NCBI RefSeq assembly: GCF_008638365.1 | Contig: NZ_ML703339.1 | Coordinates: 94,149 to 158,148 of the forward strand | Length of the DNA stretch: 64,000 nucleotides | Direction of reading: 5' to 3' | From: Nocardiopsis quinghaiensis | GTDB taxonomy: Bacteria > Actinomycetota > Actinomycetes > Streptosporangiales > Streptosporangiaceae | Part shown: positions 37,068 through 45,731 of the stretch, one piece after another | Layout: every line of letters starts with the position of its first letter | How positions within the stretch are numbered: position 1 is the stretch's first letter | Made by a program: the position numbers and the translations under genes | Notes under the pieces: model-generated | Told to the model about the DNA's origin: nothing | Database searches by the model: none | Seen by the model: only the letters and a program-made list of their open reading frames with translations

Positions 37068-38561
37068 TTGAGCCACGACGCGGTCGCCCTGCTGGCCGAC
37101 GCCCCCGACCGCCGCGCCCTCATCGACGCGCTCGCCGCGGCCGGGCGCGACCTGCGGGTGTCCCTGGCCGCCGACGGCGCCCTGGTGGAGTTGGTCGACG
37201 GGGACGGCCGGGTGGTCGCCGCCATGCAGGCCGCCCAGAAGCTGGCCCTGTCCGCCGAGGCCGAGCGCCTGCTCGCCGACGGCATCGCCGACGACCTGCC
37301 CGCCCAGCCGTACTGGGTGGAGGCCCGCGGCGCGGACCTCCCCGACGCCGACACCGCCGGGGTGGTCGGACGCTTCACCCGCCGCCTCGCTGAGCGCCTG
37401 GGCGGCTCGGTGTGGGAGCCCGCCCCCGGACTGGACCGCCGCGATCCGTTCCTGGAGGGCGCCACCGACCACCCCGCGGTCACCGCTCTCACCGAGCAGG
37501 CCGCCGTCGTGGTGCAGGACCGCCCCCTGGTCCCGCTGTCCCCCTGGATCGTGGACGCCCTGGCCCGCCACGGCCGCCGGGGCCTGCGCCTCCAAGTCGT
37601 CACCCCCTCGACCTCGCGCATCACCCACGCCCTGCGCTCCTTCCTGATGTCCCCCGCCGCCCGCTGGGTGGTCCAGACCCCCGAGGGCTCCTACTACGAC
37701 GGCTTCTCCGGCGTTCCGCTGCGCTGGGACGAGCGCGAGGCCTTCACCGCGGACGGGGACGCCCAGGCCGACGGCCCGCCGGAGGCGTTCCGCGCTGACG
37801 ACGCCGACCGCGGCCGCCAACTGCACGTGGACCTCAACGTGGAGCACCCCGCCGACAACGGCCTGGTCCTGGGCCACTCCGTGGAACTGCTCGCCGAGCG
37901 CCTGGGCGGCGGCCCGCCCGCAGTGTGGGGCACCGCGGAACCCCTCCCCCAGGAGTGGAGGCGGGCCGTGTTCACCCGGACCGTGCGCAACCGCGCCCCC
38001 GGACAGACCTGGGTGGCGTTCTCCGGTCCGCCCGAGGGCGCGCGCGAGGACGGCGTGCGCCCGTTCGCGGGCACGGTGCGGGTGAGCCGCACCTCGTTCG
38101 GGGTACGTGAGGCGATCACGTTCTCCGTCGGGTACCCCGAGGGCACCGAACCCGACCTGTCGGTACTGCCCTCGCTGGTCAGGGAGCTGACCGAGCGGGA
38201 CGTGCTGCGGACCATGACGGTGCGGCGGGTGGGCGGCCGCGCCGACCTCACCTACGCGCCCCACTGGGCGGGCCTGCCACTGCCGGTGGGCATGGCCCTG
38301 GGCCAGGAGGCGGTGGCCGTCATCGGCACCGATCGCGCGCTGGGCGCCCCCGTGCGCCCGCTGCCGTTCGGGCCGCCGCTGACACCCGCGTTCTGGTACC
38401 AGGTGGGCACCGGGGTGGAGCACGACTCCTGGGTGCGGTTCCGGGGGCTGATGGCCCACCTGCACCCCGACGGCCATCCCGACGCCCCCGCCTGGGAGCC
38501 CGGCGGCGGCCCCGCCGACAGCACCCCCTCCCCGGGCGGCACACCCGCGACGGCACCGTGA
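37068..38561 (+). CDS. DUF6177 family protein
   Basis: The TTG at 37068 has GAGGA six bases upstream and gives 497 residues. Features are an opening MSHDAVALLADAPDRRALID, the pair LSAEAERLL and PYWVEARGAD, then RRLAERLGGSVW, and a C-terminal beta-rich half with VWGTAEPLPQEW and VGTGVEHDSWVRF. I match this to DUF6177, a family of unknown function found beside WXG/LXG toxins in actinomycetes. No signal peptide or membrane segment is seen. It is divergent from the small-gene/toxin operon and could serve as a chaperone or adaptor, as EspG does for ESX substrates; that role is inference. Confidence 0.75.
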   Translation: MSHDAVALLADAPDRRALIDALAAAGRDLRVSLAADGALVELVDGDGRVVAAMQAAQKLALSAEAERLLADGIADDLPAQPYWVEARGADLPDADTAGVVGRFTRRLAERLGGSVWEPAPGLDRRDPFLEGATDHPAVTALTEQAAVVVQDRPLVPLSPWIVDALARHGRRGLRLQVVTPSTSRITHALRSFLMSPAARWVVQTPEGSYYDGFSGVPLRWDEREAFTADGDAQADGPPEAFRADDADRGRQLHVDLNVEHPADNGLVLGHSVELLAERLGGGPPAVWGTAEPLPQEWRRAVFTRTVRNRAPGQTWVAFSGPPEGAREDGVRPFAGTVRVSRTSFGVREAITFSVGYPEGTEPDLSVLPSLVRELTERDVLRTMTVRRVGGRADLTYAPHWAGLPLPVGMALGQEAVAVIGTDRALGAPVRPLPFGPPLTPAFWYQVGTGVEHDSWVRFRGLMAHLHPDGHPDAPAWEPGGGPADSTPSPGGTPATAP

Positions 38562-38842
38562 GCGACCGCGTCATCACGCACCGGAAAGCCCGTCGCGTCT
38601 GTGTTCGATGGGGTTCTGGCGAGCCCTGGGCACCCCGGTCCCACCCCTGCACGCCCGCACCGCCGCCTTGATGAGCCGGAGTCCGAGCTGTTGGAGGACC
38701 TCACCACCACCCCGGAGGCGAACGGTCCGGTCCTGAGCTCGACCACGGTGTCGATCCTGCGATGGTCACACCCTGCTGAACAGGAACGATGGTCCAGAGC
38801 AGGCCGGTCTTCACGCACTGATCGGCCGGTAGGCCCAGATCC
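38562..38842. other. short gap before the transposase remnant
   Basis: No supported gene. The sequence may include the outer end of the degraded insertion element, but I could not identify terminal inverted repeats. Confidence 0.4.
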
Positions 38843-39265
38843 GTGGCGTTCATCGGGCGGATACGAACGGCCTCCGGGGCCACCGCCGTGCAGGTCGCCG
38901 AGTACGTCGGTGGCCGCGGACAGCGCATCATCGCGCACCTGGGACCGGCCCGCACCGGGACCGGACCCGGGATCCTCCTGCAGCAGGCGCGCGAGGTACT
39001 CGAAGACGGGCCGGTGAGGCGTCCTCGACCTCGGCCTGGAACCCGCACCGCCCAAGACGGCCCTGCTGTCCCAACGCCCCGGCCCGGCCCCGTTCGAGGC
39101 TGCTCCCCCTCCGGCGGTACCGGTGACCACCGGCCCCGCGGGCCCGGGCGGGGCCGTGGGCACCAACTCGCGCCTGCTGTTCGACGCCCTGGCAGGTGCC
39201 CACGACTCGCTCGGATTCCACGCCCCGGGCCAGGAAGGCGCCTCCTTGCGACGCGCCCGTGTCCG
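38843..39265 (+). pseudogene. 5' fragment of an IS1634-type transposase
   Basis: The GTG at 38843 reads VAFIGRIRTASGATAVQVAE, the typical N terminus of IS1634-family (DDE) transposases. After about 55 codons the frame is lost, and the homologous continuation is in another frame (DLGLEPAPPKTALLSQRPGP, then GTNSRLLFDALAGAHDSLGF). It stops short at about 39265 against the neighbouring gene, so the catalytic DDE part is missing. This marks past insertion-element activity at the right edge of the accessory block. Confidence 0.75.
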
Positions 39266-39790
39266 TCACACGCCTCCGGTGACCAGGGCGCGGAAGGTGA
39301 TCAGCCCGACGACGCCGTCGACGACGAGTCCGTTGGTCTTCCGCTGGAAGGCGACCACGGCGCCCTCGGTCCTTTCGCCGAACAGGCCGTCCACCTCGAC
39401 CTGGTGGCCGTTGTGGCTCAGGAGCACCTGGACCGCGCCGACCTTGTCGGCGTCGCGCTCGCCCCGGCCGACCGTGCCGAAGTCGTCGCGCACCTGGTTC
39501 CAGGTCTCGGCGTCGAGCGTGGAGTTGACCGGCAGGTCATGGGCTTTCTGGTAGGCGGCGACGGTCTCCGCCATGGCCTCGTCGAAGAAGACGTTGCCGA
39601 GTCCCTGCTCGGGCAGGTAGCCGTAGGACTGCAGCAGTTCGGACGCCGCCTTCACGAGCTGCCCCTGGTCGCCCCGGGACAGGACCGGCCAGGGCCGGGC
39701 CAGGGCCCCGGGCGAGGTCCCCGCGCGGTCGGCGGAGGTGGTCGTCGTCTCGGACGCGGGGACGCCGGTCCCGTGCCGTGTCGTGTTCAT
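39266..39790 (-). CDS. protein with two peptidoglycan-binding domains
   Basis: The 174-residue protein has an Ala/Thr-rich N-terminal 35 residues without a clear signal peptide and two PG_binding_1 repeats. The first spans about 40-105 (VKAASELLQSYGYLPEQGLG, ETVAAYQKAHDLPVNSTLDA, ETWNQV) and the second 115-174 (VQVLLSHNGHQVEVDGLFGE, GAVVAFQRKTNGLVVDGVVG). Such domains bind cell wall or act as adaptors for wall enzymes. AAGGGAG precedes the ATG at 39790. No catalytic domain is present. Confidence 0.88.
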   Translation of the reverse strand: MNTTRHGTGVPASETTTTSADRAGTSPGALARPWPVLSRGDQGQLVKAASELLQSYGYLPEQGLGNVFFDEAMAETVAAYQKAHDLPVNSTLDAETWNQVRDDFGTVGRGERDADKVGAVQVLLSHNGHQVEVDGLFGERTEGAVVAFQRKTNGLVVDGVVGLITFRALVTGGV

Positions 39791-40155
39791 CGGATCTCCC
39801 TTGTCTGCGGTGGCGGTCCGCCCGGTGCGGCCGTTCGGCCGGGGCGGGCTGGTCGGGGGGTGGGACCGCGGCCACCAGGGAAAGCGTTCGCCAAGGGGAG
39901 TTACGCATCCGGTCTGTTCCGGGCCGGGGAACCGGGCGAGTGTCGTCCGACACAGTGTGGTGCGTGTGCTGCCTGGGAGGGGATTCCTGTGATAAGTTCA
40001 ATCGAGTTGCAGTTGTGGTTCCCGCTTGACTTTTGTGTCGGTCGACTTCGTGGTCAGACCTTCTCCATCGTTATCACCACTCGGGAAATCATCGCAGTGG
40101 CGTTGGAAAACCCGCACGGTGCGGGATTTTCCATACAGATGTGAGGAAAGTCATT
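39791..40155 (+). promoter_or_regulatory. cspA leader region with a small hairpin
   Basis: No gene lies between the wall-binding protein and cspA. A CCCGCAC/GTGCGGG stem with A and T flanks occurs at about 40108-40130, just upstream of the cspA ribosome site (GAGGAAAG). TTGACT at 40026-40031 could be a -35 element, but no matching -10 is visible. Long structured leaders are usual for cold-shock mRNAs. Confidence 0.5.
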
Positions 40156-40359
40156 ATGACTACTGGTACCGTCAAGTGGTTCAACAGCGAAAAGGGCTTC
40201 GGCTTCATCGAGCAGGACGGCGGCGGCGCCGACGTCTTCGCCCACTACTCCAACATCGAGTCCTCCGGCTACCGTGAGCTCTCCGAGGGTCAGGCCGTGC
40301 AGTTCCAGGCCACGCAGGGGCCGAAGGGCCTCCAGGCCGAGAACATCTCGGTGATCTAG
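40156..40359 (+). CDS. cspA: cold-shock protein, CspA family
   Basis: The 67-residue protein is a single cold-shock domain: [20 protein letters not shown] with RNP1 KGFGFI and RNP2 VFAHYS. It binds single-stranded RNA and DNA and melts RNA structure. A strong terminator follows. It lies 239 bases before a DEAD-box helicase gene, a partner in RNA remodelling under cold. Confidence 0.97.
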   Translation: MTTGTVKWFNSEKGFGFIEQDGGGADVFAHYSNIESSGYRELSEGQAVQFQATQGPKGLQAENISVI

Positions 40360-40374
40360 AGAGTTCCGTTCCGT

Positions 40375-40422
40375 CGGACGGGGACCGCTCTTCGCGAGCA
40401 GGACCCCGTCCGGTTCTTTTGC
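40375..40422 (+). terminator. strong terminator after cspA
   Basis: CGGACGGGG (40375-40383) pairs with CCCCGTCCG (40404-40412) and encloses an inner GCTC-TTCG-GAGC hairpin. A T-rich tail (GTTCTTTTGCTTTT) follows. Confidence 0.9.
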
Positions 40423-40598
40423 TTTTGCTTTGGCTTGGTCTCTGGCCGTCGTTCGTTTCGACTGGCACCAGCCTTCCGCGACCCGCCGCGTCTTCTGCAT
40501 GCGGGCCGTGGACCACCGTCTTCTTGGTGCGTCACACGCGTCCTCAGGGCCCGAACAGGGCTCACCACGCGTCGGGCGCTGCCCGCGAAAGGTTTTAC

Positions 40599-42017
40599 AT
40601 GCGTGCACCCAGCGGTTCCCGAAAAGGGCATAACCGTGAAACGCACACCGGCCGCCCCGGCGCCGGTCGCCCCGGTAACCGCCGTGGCTCCTCCCCCCGG
40701 CCCTCCCGGCCGTCCTCCTTCAACCAGGAGTTCGCTCCCCCGGTGTCCACGACCCCGGGTCTGCCCCCGGTCAGCAGCTTCTCCGAGCTGGACCTGCCCG
40801 CGCGGCTGCTCGAGGTACTGCAGCGCCAGGGACTGAGCTCCCCCTCGGCCATCCAGGCCGAGACCCTTCCGAACTCGCTCGCGGGACGTGACGTCCTGGG
40901 ACGCAGCCAGACCGGTTCGGGAAAGACACTGGCCTTCGGCCTGCCCCTGCTCGCACGCCTGGAGGGGCGGACCGCACAGGCGGGGCACCCGCTCGCGCTG
41001 GTGCTCGCACCGACACGTGAGCTCGCCCAGCAGGTCACCGAAGCCCTCACCCCCTACGCGCGTTCGGTCCGGATCCGTGTGACGACCGTGGTCGGGGGCA
41101 TGTCCCTGTCCCGTCAGGCCCAGTCCCTGCGACGGGGCACGGAGCTGGTCGTGGCCACCCCGGGGCGCCTGCGCGACCTGGTGGAGCGGGGCGACTGCCG
41201 TCTGGACCAGGTGGGCACCACCGTGCTGGACGAGGCCGACCAGATGACCGACATGGGGTTCATGCCCCAGGTCACCGCGATTCTCCAGCAGATCCCCGCG
41301 GACGGGCAGCGCATGCTCTTCTCCGCGACGCTGGACCGCAACGTCGACACCCTGGTCCGGCGCTTCCTCCACGACCCGGTCGTCCACTCCGTGGACCCCT
41401 CGGAGGGCGCGGTCTCCACCATGGAGCACCACATCCTCCATGTGACGCCCGCCGAGAAGCGGGACACCGTGACGCACATCGCGGCCCGGGACGGCCAGGT
41501 GCTCATGTTCCTGGACACCAAGCGCGCCGTGGACTCCATGGCCAAGCACCTGCTCGCCAACGGTGTGAGGGCCGCCATCCTGCACGGCGGACGGTCGCAG
41601 CCGCAGCGCACGCGCACCCTCCAGCAGTTCAAGGACGGGACGGTCACCGCGCTGATCGCGACCAACGTGGCCGCCCGCGGCATCCACGTGGACGGTCTCG
41701 ACCTGGTGGTCAACATCGATCCCCCCGCCGACCACAAGGACTACCTGCACCGGGGCGGGCGTACGGCCCGTGCCGGCGCCTCGGGCAACGTGGTCACGCT
41801 CGTCCTGCCCCACGAGCGGCGTGGGATGGTGCGGATGATGGATCACGCCCGCATCGACGCCCACACCCTGCGCGTCAGCGCCGAGGACCCCGAGCTGGCA
41901 CGGGTGACCGGCGCGCGTACGCCCTCCGGCGTTCCGGCCGTTCTCCCCTCCGAGCCCAAGGAGCGCTCCCGCTCCTTCGGCTCCGCCCCGCGGGGCAGGC
42001 GCCGCCCGCGCCGCTAG
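40599..42017 (+). CDS. DEAD-box RNA helicase
   Basis: From the ATG at 40599 (ribosome site AAAGG) the 472-residue protein has the Q motif (LQRQGLSSPSAIQ), motif I SQTGSGKT, Ia PTRELA, II DEAD (VLDEADQMTDMGFM), III SAT and VI HRGGRTARAG. The N-terminal 45 residues and the C-terminal tail (SFGSAPRGRRRPRR) are basic, for RNA contact. The class is the RhlE/CshA-like core. Upstream cspA and a terminator between them suggest linked but separately controlled cold adaptation. A perfect terminator follows. Confidence 0.93.
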   Translation: MRAPSGSRKGHNRETHTGRPGAGRPGNRRGSSPRPSRPSSFNQEFAPPVSTTPGLPPVSSFSELDLPARLLEVLQRQGLSSPSAIQAETLPNSLAGRDVLGRSQTGSGKTLAFGLPLLARLEGRTAQAGHPLALVLAPTRELAQQVTEALTPYARSVRIRVTTVVGGMSLSRQAQSLRRGTELVVATPGRLRDLVERGDCRLDQVGTTVLDEADQMTDMGFMPQVTAILQQIPADGQRMLFSATLDRNVDTLVRRFLHDPVVHSVDPSEGAVSTMEHHILHVTPAEKRDTVTHIAARDGQVLMFLDTKRAVDSMAKHLLANGVRAAILHGGRSQPQRTRTLQQFKDGTVTALIATNVAARGIHVDGLDLVVNIDPPADHKDYLHRGGRTARAGASGNVVTLVLPHERRGMVRMMDHARIDAHTLRVSAEDPELARVTGARTPSGVPAVLPSEPKERSRSFGSAPRGRRRPRR

Positions 42018-42065
42018 ACGTACCCGGTCACGGGGGCGCGCGAGAGGCGCGTCCCCGTGGCACCA

Positions 42066-42101
42066 GGGGGCCAGGACACGATCGTGTCCTGGCCCCCTTC
42101 G
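42066..42101 (+). terminator. terminator after the helicase gene
   Basis: Perfect 14-base stem, GGGGGCCAGGACAC (42066-42079) with GTGTCCTGGCCCCC (42084-42097), a four-base loop and TTCG. Confidence 0.9.
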
Positions 42102-42118
42102 TCGTTTCCAGGCGAAAC

Positions 42119-42160
42119 CGACTCGTCGGCATGTCGACTCGTCTACGTGCGGACATGTGG
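42119..42160. repeat. GTCGAC-type repeat, divergent copy
   Basis: CGACTCGTCGGCATGTCGAC then TCGTCTACGTG and GGACATGTGG resemble the other GTCGAC-type copies in spacing and core. Confidence 0.35.
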
Positions 42161-42223
42161 TCCGCTCCGGTGCCGGCCACGGCTGGTCAGGGACCGCGGA
42201 ACACCGACAGTACCCAGAACCCA

Positions 42224-42240
42224 ACCGACCGTTCGGTCAG
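42224..42240. promoter_or_regulatory. TetR-type operator-like palindrome
   Basis: GACCG and CGGTC arms around TT, extended by ACC and AG. The form resembles operators of TetR regulators in actinomycetes. It is about 210 bases before the symporter gene. Confidence 0.35.
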
Positions 42241-42451
42241 GACAGGGTCGCCGAGCTGCAAAAAACGGAACCCGGTGTAGAAAGTGGACTGAGTCACATG
42301 GCATGGTGTCCTGAGGCTCGGAACGATGTGCCGCATTCCCCTCCTGTCATGCGCAAGGGGACGAGAGTGCCCACACCGTCGTGGCCACCACGGCCAGGAG
42401 CCTGCGAGCGGACCCCCGACCCCCGGTCGGCAGAGAACATACGGAGCACCA

Positions 42452-43819
42452 ATGGCAACTTCCGACCCAACGGCCGCAGAGCCGGTCGGCGCTATCGAAA
42501 CCCGGGAGCGTCGCCGCGTCCTCGCGGGCACCATGGTCGGCACCACCATCGAGTGGTACGACTTCTTCATCTACGCCCAGGCCGCTGGCCTGGTGCTCGC
42601 CCCCCTGTTCCTGGCACCACTGTCCGACGCCAGTCCGGCGATGGCCCAGGTCCTGTCCTTCGCGACCATCGGCATCTCCTTCCTCTTCCGGCCCCTCGGA
42701 GCGATCGTCGCCGGTGCCCTCGGTGACAGGTTCGGCCGCAAGCGGGTGCTCGTCGCGACCCTCGTCATGATGGGCCTCGCCACCTGCCTGATCGGTGTGC
42801 TGCCCACCTACGCCCAGATCGGCGTGGCGGCACCCGTCCTCCTGATCGTCCTGCGCATCCTCCAGGGCTTCTCCGCGGGCGGCGAGTGGGGCGGCGCCGC
42901 ACTGATGTCGGTGGAGCACGCGCCGGTCGGCAAGCGCGGCTTCTTCGGCGCCTACCCGCAGATCGGCGTCCCCTGCGGCATGATCATCGCGACCTTCGTC
43001 GTCTGGGTGATCAACGCCGCCATCGGTCCGGAGGCGTTCATGGAGTGGGGCTGGCGCATCCCCTTCCTCCTGTCCTTCCTGCTGATCATCATCGGCCACC
43101 TCATCCGCAAGTCCGTGGAGGAGTCCCCGGTCTTCAAGCAGATGCAGAAGCGCAAGGCCCAGTCCTCCGCGCCCCTGGGCCAGCTGTTCAGGAAGAACAG
43201 CCGTGAGGTCGTCCTCTCCGCGCTGATCTTCATCGCCAACAACGCGGCCGGGTACCTCGTCATCGCCTACCTGGCGACCTACGCCTCCCGGCCGGTCGAG
43301 GAGTTCGGCCTCGGCATGGAGCGCGGTCCCGTGCTCCTGGCGACCACCCTCGCCTCGTTCGGCTGGCTCATCTCCACGCTGTACGGCGGCATCCTGAGCG
43401 ACAAGCTCGGCCGGGTGAAGACGTTCCAGCTCGGCTACTTGCTGCTGGCCGCCTGGTCCGTGCCGATGTGGTTCATGGTCGACACCGGCAACATCTACAT
43501 GTACTTCACGGGCCTCTTCGTCTTCACGCTGACCCTCGGCCTGAGCTACGGCCCCCAGTCGGCCCTGTACGCGGAGATGTTCCCGGCCGAGGTCCGCTAC
43601 TCCGGCGTGTCCATCGGCTACGCCCTCGGCGCGATCCTCGGCGGCGCCTTCGCGCCCATGATCGCCGAGCTCCTGCTCACCGAGACCGGGAACTCGTGGT
43701 CGATCGGCGTCTACATCATCGTGGCCGCCGCGATCTCCTTCGTCGGCGTCTCACTGGTCAAGGAGCCCAAGGGCGTCGACCTGCACGCGGAGAGCACCGA
43801 GCCGACCCCCTCGAAGTAG
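42452..43819 (+). CDS. MFS transporter, metabolite:H+ symporter (MHS) family
   Basis: The 455-residue protein has about twelve membrane segments. It starts RRRVLAGTMVGTTIEWYDFF, the MHS family signature, and has the MFS loop GDRFGRKRVLV after helix 2, RILQGFSAGGEWGGA in helix 4 and SDKLGRVKTF after helix 8. The family imports small organic acids, betaine or proline with protons (ProP, shikimate, alpha-ketoglutarate types). The substrate cannot be stated. The ATG at 42452 follows GGAG. A perfect terminator follows. Confidence 0.9.
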   Translation: MATSDPTAAEPVGAIETRERRRVLAGTMVGTTIEWYDFFIYAQAAGLVLAPLFLAPLSDASPAMAQVLSFATIGISFLFRPLGAIVAGALGDRFGRKRVLVATLVMMGLATCLIGVLPTYAQIGVAAPVLLIVLRILQGFSAGGEWGGAALMSVEHAPVGKRGFFGAYPQIGVPCGMIIATFVVWVINAAIGPEAFMEWGWRIPFLLSFLLIIIGHLIRKSVEESPVFKQMQKRKAQSSAPLGQLFRKNSREVVLSALIFIANNAAGYLVIAYLATYASRPVEEFGLGMERGPVLLATTLASFGWLISTLYGGILSDKLGRVKTFQLGYLLLAAWSVPMWFMVDTGNIYMYFTGLFVFTLTLGLSYGPQSALYAEMFPAEVRYSGVSIGYALGAILGGAFAPMIAELLLTETGNSWSIGVYIIVAAAISFVGVSLVKEPKGVDLHAESTEPTPSK

Positions 43820-43832
43820 GACGGACGGACTC

Positions 43833-43868
43833 GGGGGCGACAGGTCGGCTTCCCGACCTGTCGCCCCC
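43833..43868 (+). terminator. terminator after the MHS transporter gene
   Basis: Perfect 16-base stem, GGGGGCGACAGGTCGG with CCGACCTGTCGCCCCC and a four-base loop. Its arm GACAGGTCGG is also the core of the GTCGAC-type repeat, so a repeat copy may have been recruited as a terminator. Confidence 0.85.
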
Positions 43869-43898
43869 TCGCCTTGTCGCCCTGTCGACTTGTCGGCC
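43841..43898. repeat. GTCGAC-type repeat between converging genes
   Basis: Units CAGGTCGG, GACCTGTCGC, CTTGTCGCC, CTGTCGACTTGTCGGCC repeat at 9-11 base steps after the transporter gene. They share the GACCTGTCG core with the copies at 1791 and 2241. Confidence 0.5.
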
Positions 43899-43912
43899 GG
43901 TGGCGGCCCCGG

Positions 43913-45727
43913 TCACCCGCTCCCGGACCTCGCCCGCTGCTGCGCCGGGCCGCTGCGGTCCCGGTCAAGCTCGTAGGCGGTGTTGACCAGGGCGATGTGG
44001 GACAGCGCCTGGGGGAAGTTGCCGATCAGCCTCCGGGTGTTGGTGTCGTACTCCTCCGACAGCAGCCCCACGTCGTTGCGCAGGGACAGGAGGTGCTCGA
44101 AGATCTCCCTGGCCTCGTCGGTGCGGCCCTGCAGGACGAGGTTGTCCGCGAGCCAGAACGTGCAGGGCAGGAACACGCCCTCGCCGGGGGGAAGGGCGTC
44201 CACCTTCTCGCTCTTCCCGTCCATGGAGTAGCGCTGGACCAGTCCGTCGCGGCACAGCTGCCGCTGGACGGCGTCCACGGTCCCCCGCATGCGCTCGTCG
44301 TCGGCGGGGAGGAACCCCACGGTGCCGGCCATCAGGAGCGACGCGTCCAGGGTCGAGGAGCCGTAGTACTGGGTGAAGGTCCGGCGCTCGGGGTCGTACC
44401 CGTTCTCGCACACGTCCTCGAAGATCTCGTGGCGCAGGCGCTTCCAGTCGTCCAGAGGTCCCTCCAGGCCGAACCTCTCGACCCCGCTGATGGCGCGGTC
44501 CACGGCGGTCCACGCCATGATCTTGGAGTGGGTGAAGTGCCGCCGGGGCCCGCGCATCTCCCAGATCCCGTTGTCGGGCTCACACCAGTTCGACTCCAGG
44601 AAGTCCATCAGGGAGCGTTGGAGCCGCCAGGCCGACTCCCGCGGCGGGATCCCGTGGGACCTGGCCTGGTGGAAGACGTCCATCACCTCGCCGTAGACGT
44701 CGAGCTGCCACTGCTGAGCGGCCTCGTTGCCGATCCGGACGGGGCGGGAGCCCTCGTAGCCGGACAGCCAGTCCAACTCCAGCTCGGGCAGCCTGCGCTC
44801 CCCCTCGAGCCCGTACATGATCCGCATCTGCGAGGGTTCCCCGGCGACCGCGCGCAGCAGCCACTCGCGCCAGTCGGCCGCCTCCCTCTTGTACCCCGAC
44901 TCCAGGAGCGTGAGCAGTGTCAGCGTCGCGTCGCGGATCCAGCAGTAGCGGTAGTCCCAGTTGCGCACGCCGCCGAGGTGCTCCGGCAGCGAGGTGGTGG
45001 CGGCGGCGACCATGCCGCCGCCGGGCGAGTGCGTCAGGGCCTTGAGGGTGATCAGCGACCGGACGACCGCGTCGCGGTACTCGCCCTCGTAGTTGCACCT
45101 GGACGCCCACTCCCGCCAGACCCCGTCCGTGTGCTCGATGAGCGTGCCGACGTTGACGGGGTCGGGCTCCGGCGCACGCGGCGGGGTCCAGGTGAGACTG
45201 AAGTCCACGCTGTCCCCCGCCGCGACCGTGAACTCCGTGACCGGTCTCGACGGGGCCACGACCTCGAACTCCACGTCGGAGTCCAGGTAGCAGCTGTCCG
45301 GACCGGCGGCGAGGTACAGCCGCCGTCCGTACTTGCGCACCCACGGGATGATCGATCCGTAGTCGAAGCGGAGCACGGCCTCGGACCGCATGCGCACACG
45401 GCCCTCCACACCCTCGACCCGGCGTACCAGGCTGACGTGGCCCGCGTTGACGGGCATGCAGTCGACGACCCGCACCACCCCGTCCGCGCACCGGAACTCG
45501 GTCTCCAGCACCAGGCTGTCGGGGCGGTACCGACGCGCCGACAGCCGGTGCTCCCCCGCCGGTGCCATGGTCCAGCGGCCGTTGTCGGAGTCCCCCAGCA
45601 GGGCTGAGAAACAGGCGCCGGAGTCGAACCGGGGCAGGCACAGCCAGTCGACGCTTCCGTCGGAACCGACCAGGGCGCTCGTCCCCACGTTCCCCAGGAA
45701 GGCGTATTCCTCGATGGGCAGAGACAA
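43913..45727 (-). CDS. glycoside hydrolase family 15 protein (glucoamylase/trehalase type)
   Basis: The TTG at 45727 gives 604 residues. The N-terminal beta domain begins LPIEEYAFLGNVGTSALVGS and DGSVDWLCLPRFDS. The catalytic (alpha/alpha)6 barrel has NWDYRYCWIRDATLTLLTLL and the acidic motifs CEPDNGIWEMRG and EGVFLPCTFWL, with catalytic glutamates in the usual places. GH15 enzymes hydrolyse alpha-glucosidic bonds; close actinobacterial homologues with this N terminus include trehalases, so trehalose is a likely substrate. It starts four bases after the PoxB-like stop and is co-transcribed with it. Confidence 0.9.
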   Translation of the reverse strand: MSLPIEEYAFLGNVGTSALVGSDGSVDWLCLPRFDSGACFSALLGDSDNGRWTMAPAGEHRLSARRYRPDSLVLETEFRCADGVVRVVDCMPVNAGHVSLVRRVEGVEGRVRMRSEAVLRFDYGSIIPWVRKYGRRLYLAAGPDSCYLDSDVEFEVVAPSRPVTEFTVAAGDSVDFSLTWTPPRAPEPDPVNVGTLIEHTDGVWREWASRCNYEGEYRDAVVRSLITLKALTHSPGGGMVAAATTSLPEHLGGVRNWDYRYCWIRDATLTLLTLLESGYKREAADWREWLLRAVAGEPSQMRIMYGLEGERRLPELELDWLSGYEGSRPVRIGNEAAQQWQLDVYGEVMDVFHQARSHGIPPRESAWRLQRSLMDFLESNWCEPDNGIWEMRGPRRHFTHSKIMAWTAVDRAISGVERFGLEGPLDDWKRLRHEIFEDVCENGYDPERRTFTQYYGSSTLDASLLMAGTVGFLPADDERMRGTVDAVQRQLCRDGLVQRYSMDGKSEKVDALPPGEGVFLPCTFWLADNLVLQGRTDEAREIFEHLLSLRNDVGLLSEEYDTNTRRLIGNFPQALSHIALVNTAYELDRDRSGPAQQRARSGSG

Positions 45728-45731
45728 ACCT

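Larger units (their letters stand above)
42102..42451. other. gap upstream of the MFS gene with a TetR-like operator
   Basis: No gene. It holds a GTCGAC-type repeat at 42119-42160 and a palindrome ACCGACCG-TT-CGGTCAG at 42224-42240. No TetR gene is adjacent. Confidence 0.5.

Noticed and set aside
24685..40000. Second copy of the tRNA-Ile 3' end (attR)
   Set aside because: Scanned by eye for the T-arm and acceptor sequence; none found in the window.
38843..40144. Long plus-strand frame from the transposase start through the next gene
   Set aside because: Only the first 55 codons match a transposase; the rest is the antisense of the peptidoglycan-binding gene.
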